Below, in pieces: positions 8,872 to 17,134 of a stretch of 57,854 nucleotides of DNA. This DNA comes from Verrucomicrobiia bacterium (lineage in GTDB: Bacteria; Verrucomicrobiota; Verrucomicrobiia; Limisphaerales; Pedosphaeraceae). Under the pieces are notes generated by a model that saw only the letters and a program-made list of their open reading frames with translations, ran no database searches and was not told where the DNA came from. The translations under genes were made by a program, and so were the position numbers. Positions within the stretch are counted from its first letter, which is position 1. Each line of letters opens with the position of its first letter. The stretch spans positions 1 through 57,854 of the forward strand of contig DATAUW010000025.1 of NCBI GenBank assembly GCA_036268055.1, in the 5' to 3' direction.

Positions 8872-9987
8872 TTACCAAACCTCTATCGGCCCTTTGGGCA
8901 CAGGAATTTCCTGGCGATTGGCCACAGCGGGTTCGGTGTTGGGTTCAAGCGCAAACGAAGTCGTCATCGGCGCGGGGCGATACGCGGGTTTAAGCTGTCC
9001 GGTTTCATCGAGGAATTGGCTGCGCCATTTGCGATAACCCTCCAGCAGCGCGTGAAATTCCGCGCGCGTGGAAAGTGTCACTACTTTTTTATTGAAATCA
9101 TTGGCGGGGCCAAAGCGTTTGGAGTACCACGGCGCGATTTTCCTGAACATGCGGCAACCCAGTTGCTCGCCAAAAATTTCGACCATCAAATCCAAATGGC
9201 GGCACAGCACGCGCACGCGCTCATCGAATGGCGGTTCAGGCGGCAATTCGCCGGTGTCCAGAAATTGCCGCGTGTGCTGGAAAATCCACGGATTATAAAA
9301 CGCCCCGCGCCCGATGCTCACGCCCGCGCAACCGGTCTGGTCGAACATCATCTTCGCGGCTTGCGGCGTGGTCACATCGCCATTGCCGATGACCGGAATG
9401 CGCTTCACCGCCTGCACCACCGCGCGGATGCCGTGAAGTTTTACCTGGCCGGAAAAACCCTGCTCGCGTGTCCGGCCATGAACAAAAATTGCGGAGACGC
9501 CCGCATCTTCCAGCGCGCGCGCAAGGTCAGGCGCGGTAAGATTTTCATCATCCCAGCCAAGGCGCATCTTGGCCGTGATGGGAATCTTGACGGCATCCAC
9601 CATGCCGCGAACCAGCGCGGCGGTTTTGTCGAGTTCGGTCATCATCGCCGAACCGCCTCCGACCCGACAAACTTTCCGCACCGGGCAACCCATGTTGATG
9701 TCCACCGAAGCGATGCCCAGCGATTCCAAAACGACCGTCGCATCGCGCATTTCTTCCGGCACGGAGCCAAAAAGTTGCACCGCCAAAGGCGAATCGGCGG
9801 GACGAGTCTCAATCAGCTTGAGCGCCTTGTGATTTTTTTCGAGCAGCGAACGCGCGTTGACCAAATCCGTCGTCGCCAAATCCAGCCCGCCGATTTCGCG
9901 TAGCGTGAGACGAAACGGCAGGTTCGTGTAACCCGCCAGCGGCGAAAGAAACAGATTCGATTTTAAATTAAGCGAGCCGAAGAGCAT
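8872..9987 (-). CDS. dus: tRNA-dihydrouridine synthase (DusB-like)
   Basis: A 371-residue FMN enzyme that reduces uridine to dihydrouridine in the tRNA D-loop region. Visible features are the N-terminal LSPLAGYTNLPFR, DINMGCPVRKV carrying the catalytic cysteine, AKMRLGW, IFVHGRTREQGFSG, PVIGNGDV and GVSIGRGAFYNPWIF, in the order of the TIM barrel. The C-terminal ~45 residues form a Pro-rich extension beyond the usual Dus domain. It is convergent with the VPD-CTERM gene and appears to be transcribed alone. Confidence 0.92.
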   Translation of the reverse strand: MLFGSLNLKSNLFLSPLAGYTNLPFRLTLREIGGLDLATTDLVNARSLLEKNHKALKLIETRPADSPLAVQLFGSVPEEMRDATVVLESLGIASVDINMGCPVRKVCRVGGGSAMMTELDKTAALVRGMVDAVKIPITAKMRLGWDDENLTAPDLARALEDAGVSAIFVHGRTREQGFSGQVKLHGIRAVVQAVKRIPVIGNGDVTTPQAAKMMFDQTGCAGVSIGRGAFYNPWIFQHTRQFLDTGELPPEPPFDERVRVLCRHLDLMVEIFGEQLGCRMFRKIAPWYSKRFGPANDFNKKVVTLSTRAEFHALLEGYRKWRSQFLDETGQLKPAYRPAPMTTSFALEPNTEPAVANRQEIPVPKGPIEVW

Positions 9988-10040
9988 GTTTTGAATAGAA
10001 AGTTTAAACGACGAAACCTAATTCAATTTGATGATTTTCA

Positions 10041-10910
10041 CTAACGCTTTCTGCCCAAAGTTGTGAGGAAGTCTATGAAAGCGGGATTAATGTCAATTTT
10101 GCCTCCCGTAAAAATAACGTGACTGACATATTTCTTGGAACTACTCACATCAATTTGTGAGCTTACCGTTACATCGTTAATATTTCCCACATGCTCCGCG
10201 GCGGCAGGAGTAATAACAAAAACCGGTTTTTGTTCTCCTGCACCCTGAAGATCAACCCGATCATAATCTTGAATTTTTGCAAAGATGCCGGAAGTGACTT
10301 GAAGTTTTTTTTGGTCAACTCCTTCAGACAAATATTCACGGCGAAAATCTGAAACTTTATTTAATGCCACTGCAAAGGCTTCCTGATCAAAAAAATGAGC
10401 GACGGCGATGGGAATTCCAAAGGTATCCTGCCACGCGCCCAGTTTTTCAATGTCCTCTTCTTTCACCCAAATATTAGGAGCAGTTGGCGGTTTGGCATGT
10501 TTTAACGGGCGCGCTTCCCACTTTTCAGCTGAACGAATTTTCCAATGGCGCTCTTTCATTTCTTTTGCCCGGTAAGGAGAAAATTCAATTTCAAGCGCGG
10601 CAAAAGCCTTTTTCAATAAATCGCCCAGGCCGGCCTTCCCGAGTTGGGTTCTCTCGTTCCAATCGAGTTGGCCATCGCGTAATACTTCCTTTTCCTCGCT
10701 GCTCAGGATAGCCGTCCTAAAAAGCAAAAGATCCGGTTCCTTAAAATTTGAATTTCCATAAACAAGCTTTTCTCCCTCGGGAACATAGGTGGAAATACCG
10801 AAACGAACGGTTTTTACCCCAAAGGCATCCCCCAAAGAAGAAATCAATAAATCTTCAGCCCAGCGGCTGGAATTGAATCGGTGCTTAAAATCAATGCCTC
10901 GTCCTTTCAT
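10041..10910 (-). CDS. Type II restriction endonuclease (candidate)
   Basis: A 289-residue protein whose role is inferred mainly from position: its start overlaps the controller gene by 4 bp and it faces a divergent adenine methyltransferase. A possible PD-(D/E)XK centre is seen (KEPDLLLF near residue 58, with EIEFSPYRAKEM and APNIWVKEEDIEKL further on). The layout may fit the AccI-type endonuclease group, but I cannot confirm this without alignment. The DNA is visibly more A+T-rich than its neighbours, as is typical of transferred restriction systems. The recognition site is unknown. Confidence 0.7.
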   Translation of the reverse strand: MKGRGIDFKHRFNSSRWAEDLLISSLGDAFGVKTVRFGISTYVPEGEKLVYGNSNFKEPDLLLFRTAILSSEEKEVLRDGQLDWNERTQLGKAGLGDLLKKAFAALEIEFSPYRAKEMKERHWKIRSAEKWEARPLKHAKPPTAPNIWVKEEDIEKLGAWQDTFGIPIAVAHFFDQEAFAVALNKVSDFRREYLSEGVDQKKLQVTSGIFAKIQDYDRVDLQGAGEQKPVFVITPAAAEHVGNINDVTVSSQIDVSSSKKYVSHVIFTGGKIDINPAFIDFLTTLGRKR

Positions 10911-11167
10911 CGGTCTTCTCCCCGGTCAATTCCCTCTAATAATTCAGACAAAGACATTGATAAGCCACGCGCTAACGAGCAGAGCACATTGAAGGTGGGG
11001 TTTCTGTGGCCACGTTCAAGTGAACTTAGGTAAGTCACGTGCATTCCGGCGCGTTCAGCCAGTGATTCCAGGGTCCATTCCTTGTGCCGTCGTATGGAAC
11101 GAATGCGTTTGCCAAGTTTCTGCCCCAATTTAGTAGCGCGGCGCCTGTTCCGAATAGGCTTGCTCAT
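10907..11167 (-). CDS. Restriction-modification controller (C) protein, XRE-family HTH
   Basis: An 86-residue Cro/C1-type helix-turn-helix protein (IRSIRRHKEWTLESLAERAG, then HVTYLSSLERGHRNPTFNVL). C proteins are small dimeric autoregulators that delay endonuclease expression after a restriction-modification system enters a new host. It is translationally coupled to the endonuclease gene (ATGA overlap at 10907-10910) and divergent from the methyltransferase. The intergenic region contains a consensus-like C-box, supporting the assignment. The Arg-rich N-terminal leader (KPIRNRRRATKLGQKLGKR) is longer than usual. Confidence 0.85.
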   Translation of the reverse strand: MSKPIRNRRRATKLGQKLGKRIRSIRRHKEWTLESLAERAGMHVTYLSSLERGHRNPTFNVLCSLARGLSMSLSELLEGIDRGEDR

Positions 11168-11182
11168 TGTTCGTGAGGGTAA

Positions 11183-11226
11183 ATAATAAGGGAGCAGTTG
11201 ACCATAGACTCCAAGTCAAGTAACTT
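11183..11226. promoter_or_regulatory. C-box and overlapping divergent promoters of the R-M system
   Basis: GACT-CCA-AGTC at 11207-11217 matches the GACTnnnAGTC half-operator known for C proteins such as C.PvuII. On the minus strand a TATTAT -10 (11183-11188) lies 18 bp downstream of the box, so the box covers the -35 of the C-R operon. On the plus strand TTGACC (11198-11203) and a weak TAACTT (11221-11226) at 17-bp spacing bracket the box, just before the methyltransferase GTG at 11233. This suggests C activation of its own operon and repression of the methyltransferase gene. Confidence 0.6.
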
Positions 11227-11232
11227 TTTGTT

Positions 11233-12771
11233 GTGGCTCTTACGAAAACAGAAAAAAATTACCTTCCGCAGGTGATTCCCGCATTCGGTCCATTGCGAGA
11301 GGAGTTGCGAGAAAAAGGCCAGTTTTGGACGCCGCAATGGCTGGCAAATGCAATGGCCAAATGGGTCACCGCAAACCACCCGGAAGTTTTGTTTGACCCC
11401 GCCGTTGGGCCGGGAACATTTTTCTCGGCGGCAAGGAGTGTTGGTTTTAAAGGTGATTTTGCAGGCTTTGAGCTGGACGGGACCGCCTTGGAAGGCGCAT
11501 ATAAAAGAGGTTTGAATTTTTCAGAAATGAAGGGGATTCAAATCGGGGATTTTATTCAGGATAAAATCAGGAATGAATATCCGGCAATAATTTCAAACCC
11601 ACCTTACATTCGCCACCATCGTCTGAATCTTCAGCAAAAACTGGAACTACGACAGCTCGCCACAAATTTTCTTGGTTTTCCATTGGATGGAAGAATGGGG
11701 CTGCACATTTATTTTCTTTTAAAAAGCTTGCGCCAACTGGCATCCAATGGGCGGCTCGCATTTCTTTTGCCAGCAGATGTTTGTGAAGGGGTAAGTTCTA
11801 CGGCCTTGTGGAAGAAAATTAGTGAGCATTTTCGCATTGATGCCGTAATAAATTTCGATAACGCAGCCGCACCGTTTCCCTCCTTGGATACAAACGTCAT
11901 CTTGTTTTTAATTTCCAATCGTTCACCAGCGCCGCTAGTTGTCTGGTCGCATCTTTTAGCTCCGAAAACGGAGGCTGTCCTGGACGGTGTATATGCCCGA
12001 AATTCTCAACTTTCGGTCACTCACAAGCGCGACATATTTGAACTCCTTGCAACCGGTCTGTCGCGTCCGCCTCGGATTAACATTACAAATAGCGTTCCGC
12101 TCTCGGCATTTGCGCGCGTTATGCGAGGGATTGCCACTGGGGCAAACAATTTTTTTTTCCTGACTTCGGATCAAGTTCAACAATTCGATATCAATAAAAA
12201 TTACTTTAAGCGAGCCATCGGCAGAACACGGGACTGTCGAAAAGATAAGCTCGAACTGGCAGACCTTCGCAAGTTGGATAACGCCGGGCGTCCAACATGG
12301 TTGTTAAATATTGGCAAACAACGTGCAGAAGATTTGCCAGCTTCACTTCGCAAATACATCGAAATGGGTGAGCGATGGGGTCTGCATCAAAAACCGTTGA
12401 TCAAAACAAGACGGCCTTGGTATCGCATGGAACAGCGGATAGTTCCGGGTATTCTATTCGCCTATTTGGGAAGGCGTGATTGTCGCTTTATCGAAAATAC
12501 GGCGGAGGCGCTGCCTCTAACCGGCTTCCTTTGTATTTATCCTTGGGATCCCGGCGTGGAACATCGCCAAAAACTTTGCCGCGCCCTGAACCATCCACTT
12601 ACAATAGCAAATCTTGTGTTTGTGGGGAAGTCATATGGAAAGGGCGCCATCAAAGTCGAACCACGGCGGTTGGATGCTTTGGAGATTCCTTGTGAGGTTT
12701 TAGAAGAAATCGGCTTAAAACCAATTAAATCACATATCCAACCGATTCTTTTGGAAAAAACTCGCCGATGA
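11233..12771 (+). CDS. Type II N6-adenine DNA methyltransferase
   Basis: A 512-residue gamma-class methyltransferase. Motif X-like GQFWTPQWLANAMAKWV lies at residues 29-45, the AdoMet-binding motif I DPAVGPGTF near 55-63, and the catalytic NPPY at 122-125. The remaining ~380 residues would hold target recognition and resemble Eco57I/BseRI-like solitary methylase subunits (end segment KSYGKGAIKVEPRRLDALEI). It protects host DNA from the divergent endonuclease. Start at GTG 11233. A+T-rich relative to the surrounding genes, consistent with horizontal acquisition of the whole 10.0-12.8 kb island. Confidence 0.9.
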   Translation: MALTKTEKNYLPQVIPAFGPLREELREKGQFWTPQWLANAMAKWVTANHPEVLFDPAVGPGTFFSAARSVGFKGDFAGFELDGTALEGAYKRGLNFSEMKGIQIGDFIQDKIRNEYPAIISNPPYIRHHRLNLQQKLELRQLATNFLGFPLDGRMGLHIYFLLKSLRQLASNGRLAFLLPADVCEGVSSTALWKKISEHFRIDAVINFDNAAAPFPSLDTNVILFLISNRSPAPLVVWSHLLAPKTEAVLDGVYARNSQLSVTHKRDIFELLATGLSRPPRINITNSVPLSAFARVMRGIATGANNFFFLTSDQVQQFDINKNYFKRAIGRTRDCRKDKLELADLRKLDNAGRPTWLLNIGKQRAEDLPASLRKYIEMGERWGLHQKPLIKTRRPWYRMEQRIVPGILFAYLGRRDCRFIENTAEALPLTGFLCIYPWDPGVEHRQKLCRALNHPLTIANLVFVGKSYGKGAIKVEPRRLDALEIPCEVLEEIGLKPIKSHIQPILLEKTRR

Positions 12772-12774
12772 CTT

Positions 12775-13764
12775 TTATCCAACAGCGGACTCTCGCGCCA
12801 ACGGCCGCCCCGCGAGTTTTTCCAACACCCGAATCGGCGATTTCTCCGGCGTCACCAGCGCCTTCAGCGGAATAATGAAAGTCTGTTCGAGCGCGTATTG
12901 GCCCGACAACACCGCATGCGGCACCGAATCCGTATAGCACATCCACGTGGCCATCGGCGGAAAAGCGATATGGATCTTGGTCGTGTTCTGCTGGAAGTCG
13001 CTGTTCTCTTTCAAATAATCATGGAAGCGCAGCATGAATTTATCGTAGGCCGAACGATCCACGATTTTCATCCCCAGCGCACGCTTGAGCGTGTTGAGAA
13101 AAGAACTGGTGTCGCCGCTGCGGGCGATTTCTTCGAGCCCGGCATTGCGCGCAAATTTTTCCGCGAGCGTGTTAAATCGGTCGGTCGTGAGCCAGTTGCG
13201 CGAGCGCGTGGGATTGATGTTCGTGAAACAGCGCAAAATTCTGCCGCCGCGCGTCGGTCGCGAAGGAAAAGCATCCACGTGCAGCAGATCGTTGCGCTTG
13301 TGCAGCGAGAGATCGCGGTTCTGTTCTTCCTCGGGACGATAGCTCGCGTAATCAAGCGCCCAATGCGCGGCATACGGCTGAAGCACGCGCTTGAGCAAGC
13401 CCGTCACTTCCTCCGAAAAATGGCGCATGATATTATGCAGGCGCTGGATGTCTTCCTTGCTGTCCGCCACGCTGCCGCGCAGCATGTCCTGGCGCGGGCG
13501 ATAGGAAATATTTTTGTGGATGCGCGAATCACTCTGGCGTTGTTCCAAAAGAAAATCGCGATCGGTCTGCGGAAAATCGTATGGAATGCCGTCGAAGAAA
13601 AGAATCTGTCCGGCCTCGAGCTGTTCGCAACACCAGCGTGAACGGGCAGCCGTAGCGGCGGCATCGCCCCAGCCATTTTTAGCGTCGTAATCCGAGATGC
13701 GAACCCAATGAGCATCGGCGGATTCAGGCGTGGCGGTCGCGGAACCGGGGGCGTTTGTGTTCAT
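12775..13764 (-). CDS. kdoO: Kdo hydroxylase family Fe(II)/2-oxoglutarate dioxygenase
   Basis: A 329-residue protein matching the KdoO family, which hydroxylates the 3-deoxy-D-manno-octulosonic acid of lipid A inner core to Ko in an iron/2-oxoglutarate/O2 reaction. The facial triad is visible as H162-x-D164 (LLHVDAFPSRPT) and a distal H283 (DSVPHAVLSG). Further family segments are ILFFDGIPYDF, LHKRNDLLH and ILRCFTNINP. It is close to a GT9 heptosyltransferase-like gene, consistent with LPS core work. Convergent with the restriction methylase (3-bp gap), so it marks the island's edge. Confidence 0.88.
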   Translation of the reverse strand: MNTNAPGSATATPESADAHWVRISDYDAKNGWGDAAATAARSRWCCEQLEAGQILFFDGIPYDFPQTDRDFLLEQRQSDSRIHKNISYRPRQDMLRGSVADSKEDIQRLHNIMRHFSEEVTGLLKRVLQPYAAHWALDYASYRPEEEQNRDLSLHKRNDLLHVDAFPSRPTRGGRILRCFTNINPTRSRNWLTTDRFNTLAEKFARNAGLEEIARSGDTSSFLNTLKRALGMKIVDRSAYDKFMLRFHDYLKENSDFQQNTTKIHIAFPPMATWMCYTDSVPHAVLSGQYALEQTFIIPLKALVTPEKSPIRVLEKLAGRPLARESAVG

Positions 13765-13952
13765 AAAAATAGATGGTCGAACCAGGCGGTACAGAGCCTT
13801 TGTTATGCACGCAAAGTGTGGTTGGAGCGCGGAAAAGTCAAGTCAATCGGTGGCGATTTACGGCGGGCATCAAGGCGGCGGCGCGAAGAAATGTCCGCAT
13901 CTATTTTGTCTTGCGCGGGAGCCCGTGGTGGCGCGATGGTTTGCGGCTAAAG

Positions 13953-14414
13953 ATGCAACCAATACAATCAACCGTAACGGAGGTGTGGCGATTCCCGCTA
14001 GGCGCCATCCTGCCGCTCGTGGCAATCAGCGGGATGTTTCTGGTGCTGGGCATCATTTTTTTGCGCGAGAAAACGATGCGCGGAATGGGGGCTTTTTTTC
14101 TGATGGTGTCGGTCGTGGCGGGAACCGTATTTTTGCCGTCCAAAGTGAGAGAGCGGATCATCGTCGCGCCGAACGAATTCTCGGTGAACAATAGTTTTTG
14201 GTTTGCCCAAAAACACCAGGGATTCGCTTACGGTAAAGTTCGTCTGGTTCGCTTCCGAACGGTGGGACGCAATGCCGCGTGGCAGGTGGATTACAAGGAT
14301 GGTCACAGCGAGACTATGGAATGCACGAAACTGTGTCTCGAAAATTATACCAATATCCTCAAGGCGTTGGAACATCGCGGCGTTTCTTTTCGCAATGATG
14401 TGATTGGGGATTAA
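13953..14414 (+). CDS. Small membrane protein, unknown function
   Basis: A 153-residue protein from ATG 13953; the frame extends further upstream, but that part reads as non-coding. Two hydrophobic segments near residues 15-60 (LGAILPLVAISGMFLVLGII and GAFFLMVSVVAGTVFL) form an N-terminal hairpin. They are followed by a soluble domain predicted mixed alpha/beta (VRERIIVAPNEFSVNN ... AWQVDYKDGHSETMECTK), reminiscent of a PH-like membrane-associated domain. It is divergent from kdoO and convergent with the GT9 gene. No function can be assigned. Confidence 0.7.
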   Translation: MQPIQSTVTEVWRFPLGAILPLVAISGMFLVLGIIFLREKTMRGMGAFFLMVSVVAGTVFLPSKVRERIIVAPNEFSVNNSFWFAQKHQGFAYGKVRLVRFRTVGRNAAWQVDYKDGHSETMECTKLCLENYTNILKALEHRGVSFRNDVIGD

Positions 14415-14453
14415 TTAAGCGCCGTCGAATCGAACGCCGCTACAGGAAATATT

Positions 14454-15518
14454 TCAAACTGTGCGCAATCGTGACAACGCCTTTTCACAAACCATCTCCG
14501 GCGTGACCGCATAAAGGCACGCCAGCGGTTCGCGATACGAGCAAGTGCTTTTTTGACACGGCACACAAGGAAGGCTTCGCGTTTGCAAAACATTTTGCCG
14601 TTGGCCATAGGGACCCGTGCTGTCGGGCTCAGTGGGGCCGAAGAGCGCAATGATGGGCTTGCGCAACGCCGCCGCGATGTGCATCGGTCCGGTATCGTTC
14701 GTGATCACGAGTTCTGAGGCACGCAACCATTCGATCATTTCCGGCAGCGAAGTTTGGCCCGTCAGGTCCAGACAGCGCGTGGGATGGGCGGCGGCGATTT
14801 GCCGGCCGAGCGCGCGGTCGGAATTCCCGCCAAGGATGGCGAATTTAAAATCGGGCGCGAGCGGCGTGAGAAGTTTGACCAACTCGACAAAATTCTCCAC
14901 CGGCCAGCGCTTGTCATCCCAACGCGCTCCGGGCAACAGCGCAATCCACCGCGAATCGCCGGGACGCCATTTTTCACGGACGATGCTCGCGATCAACGGA
15001 CGCTCCGGCAGCCATTGGAAATTTTGATGCACTGGCACGCGCAGTTGCGGCAGCACGGCGAGATAACGATCCACGGCATGGGTGCGCGGCGGCGAGCGCG
15101 GCGTGAGGACATCGTAATAAAGCCGGGCGCCCTCGCGCGCGCCCTCGCGGTCGTTGTCGAGCCCGATGCTCACGCCGGCGTTGGCGAGCCAGGAAAAAAG
15201 TCCGCTGCGCGCGAGGCCTTGCAAGTCAATCGCCCAATCAAAATGCTCGTGGCGCATGGCGCGAACGCTGGTGGCGAGATGCGGCCAGTTCAATGGCGAC
15301 GACCAATCCTGCCGATGAAAAGAAAAAATCCCGGCAAGATCGGGATCGTCCGCGAGCAGGGGAACGAGGCTGGATTCGAGCCACCAAAAAATTTCGCTGT
15401 CAGGCAGGTGCAGCTTGAGCAGGCGCAGCACGGGCAGGGCGTGAACCACATCGCCGAGCGAACTGGGCTTGAGGATGAGAATTTTCAAGCAGGGTTCAGG
15501 AAAAGTTGGGCGATGCAA
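14454..15518 (-). CDS. Glycosyltransferase family 9 (heptosyltransferase-like)
   Basis: A 354-residue ADP-heptose:LPS heptosyltransferase-type enzyme. The N-terminus LKILILKPSSLGDVVHALP and the C-terminal nucleotide-sugar segment LVITNDTGPMHIAAAL ... ALFGPTEPDSTGP are diagnostic. A Cys cluster (RSLPCVPCQKSTC) lies near the C-terminus, as in WaaC/WaaF/RfaQ relatives. The actual start may be TTG at 15488 (Leu11), immediately before the conserved KILILKPSSLGD. It probably adds a sugar to the LPS core. The neighbour kdoO supports an outer-membrane glycolipid role. Confidence 0.9.
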   Translation of the reverse strand: MHRPTFPEPCLKILILKPSSLGDVVHALPVLRLLKLHLPDSEIFWWLESSLVPLLADDPDLAGIFSFHRQDWSSPLNWPHLATSVRAMRHEHFDWAIDLQGLARSGLFSWLANAGVSIGLDNDREGAREGARLYYDVLTPRSPPRTHAVDRYLAVLPQLRVPVHQNFQWLPERPLIASIVREKWRPGDSRWIALLPGARWDDKRWPVENFVELVKLLTPLAPDFKFAILGGNSDRALGRQIAAAHPTRCLDLTGQTSLPEMIEWLRASELVITNDTGPMHIAAALRKPIIALFGPTEPDSTGPYGQRQNVLQTRSLPCVPCQKSTCSYREPLACLYAVTPEMVCEKALSRLRTV

Positions 15519-15571
15519 CCACTATCATAGGCGAGCCCGTCGCGAGATCTTTTTCCTCTCGCTGCTACTTC

Positions 15572-15830
15572 ATGGTAGGGCGGAGCTGCCGCGCAGCCGT
15601 CCGCAGTCCCGAAGGGACGACCGATATTAGCCCACCACTTTAGTGGTGGGTTATCGTCTCGCTCAATCCAAGTCCAGCAGGGACAAAAGAAATTTATAAA
15701 TTGAACATGGGGTTGTCTGTTGATTGTAGAAGAGTACAAACCTTCTGTCGTCCCTCCGGGACTTGATTTAAGAGGCACTCCAACCCAGCCATAAATGGCT
15801 GGGCTATTTTCTTCCGTCCCTTCGGGACTG
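15572..15830. repeat. Family B hairpin repeats in inverted pair
   Basis: The 420-bp gap between GT9 and the phosphoesterase has no gene. It carries a forward set (GTCCCGAAGGGAC 15606-15618; CCCACCACT-TT-AGTGGTGGG 15631-15650; gtccagcagggac ~15672-15684) followed by an inverted set (GTCCCTCCGGGAC 15751-15763; CCCAGCCAT-AA-ATGGCTGGG 15784-15803; GTCCCTTCGGGAC 15816-15828). Two half-elements in head-to-head orientation are what REPIN-type mobile units look like. Confidence 0.8.
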
Positions 15831-15938
15831 CGATGATGCCGCACCCCCTTACCGCGCGTCTTTACAATCCGTCGCCTATATGAAACTTTGCCTCGGTGAT
15901 GGCCAACACGACTCGTGGACGTGAATGGGCGCGCCACT

Positions 15939-16679
15939 TTATTTGCCGTAGGCGAGACGCTCGGCCAAACGCGGCGGCAAACCGGCATCGAGAATTTTTT
16001 TCTGCGCCGCGGCGATGTCATAATCGAGCCGCCGCAATTCAATCGTGCCTTCGTCCACGTCATAGACGACGTACGCGCATTTCGGATTATTATCGCGGGG
16101 CTGGCCGACACTGCCGACATTGACGAAATATTTCTTGCCCAGGTCAACCTTGAATTTCGAATACGTTCCGCCCTTGATCACCGGCTGGCCGGATGCGGTC
16201 GGCTCGCGAATGAACGCCAGCGGCACATGCGTGTGGCCGAAGAAACAGACCGCGGTGTTCTGATATGGAAAACTGGCCGCAGCATCGAGCTTGTTGAAGA
16301 CGTAACCCCAGCGTTGCGGGCCGTCGAGCGTGGCGTGAACCATCGAGAAACTCGTGACGAGGCGAAAATATTTGAGGTCGCGCAGCCATTGGCGTTCCTC
16401 GTCGGAAAGCTGGGTGCGCGTCCAATTCACCGCTTCGGCGGCGTGCGGGTTGAAGCCGTCGAGGTCTTCCTCCATCGAGCAATATTCGTCATGGTTGCCC
16501 TTGACGCAGGGCATTCCCATGTCCCGCACGATCTTGAGACATTCCTTGGGGCTGGCTCCGTATCCAACGACATCGCCCACGCAAGCGTAATGCGTGCATT
16601 TTTGCTCCTTGATATCGTTTAAAACGACTTGGAACGCCTCCAAGTTGGCGTGTATATCAGCTATTATTGCAAACTTCAT
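15939..16679 (-). CDS. Calcineurin-like metallophosphoesterase
   Basis: A 246-residue metal-dependent phosphoesterase. The five family motifs are in order: DIHAN (residues 8-12), GDVVGYG, GNHDEY, VHATLD (S/H position) and FGHTHVPLAF. Such YfcE/diadenosine-tetraphosphatase-like enzymes hydrolyse phosphodiesters or phosphomonoesters; substrate unknown. It is co-oriented with, and starts 10 bp downstream of, the acylphosphatase stop, so the two are probably co-transcribed. Confidence 0.9.
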   Translation of the reverse strand: MKFAIIADIHANLEAFQVVLNDIKEQKCTHYACVGDVVGYGASPKECLKIVRDMGMPCVKGNHDEYCSMEEDLDGFNPHAAEAVNWTRTQLSDEERQWLRDLKYFRLVTSFSMVHATLDGPQRWGYVFNKLDAAASFPYQNTAVCFFGHTHVPLAFIREPTASGQPVIKGGTYSKFKVDLGKKYFVNVGSVGQPRDNNPKCAYVVYDVDEGTIELRRLDYDIAAAQKKILDAGLPPRLAERLAYGK

Positions 16680-16689
16680 TTATCTTTGC

Positions 16690-16968
16690 CTATCTGGCTA
16701 TCTCAAAACCGCGTAAAGCGCCCTGCGGTTCCGCCCACGCGACCGCTTCTTTTTGAATAAAATGTCCGACTTCCGATTCCCGGATGGCTTGTTGAAACGC
16801 TCCCAGTTCGTCCGGCGAACCTTCCGCGATCAATTCCACCCGGCCATCGGCTAAATTCCGCACCGTGCCCGTGACTTCAAAACCAGCCGCCAGCGTTTTT
16901 ACCGTGTAACGGAAGCCAACGCCCTGCACATTTCCCGAATAAAACACCTGTAAACGGCGTCGGCTCAT
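16690..16968 (-). CDS. acyP: Acylphosphatase
   Basis: A 92-residue enzyme hydrolysing acyl phosphates. The active-site loop [13 protein letters not shown] contains the phosphate-binding Arg, and the catalytic Asn lies in [12 protein letters not shown]. Length and fold match the family. It probably forms a two-gene unit with the downstream metallophosphoesterase. Confidence 0.93.
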   Translation of the reverse strand: MSRRRLQVFYSGNVQGVGFRYTVKTLAAGFEVTGTVRNLADGRVELIAEGSPDELGAFQQAIRESEVGHFIQKEAVAWAEPQGALRGFEIAR

Positions 16969-17134
16969 TTCATGTTAGCACTTATATTCCTGCCGCGCCA
17001 CTCGCTTTCGACAGCTTAAATGACTGATGGCCAGCTTACGGCACACAGGATGTAGCCAAATAGCTCTCGGGGAAGCAATGATATTATTACTCGCCGCAAA
17101 AACCGCAAAAGACCGTCTAATTCAATTCCGCAAC

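Noticed and set aside
15485-16147. 220-codon minus-strand frame
   Set aside because: Encoded largely by family B repeats and overlaps the real phosphoesterase gene.
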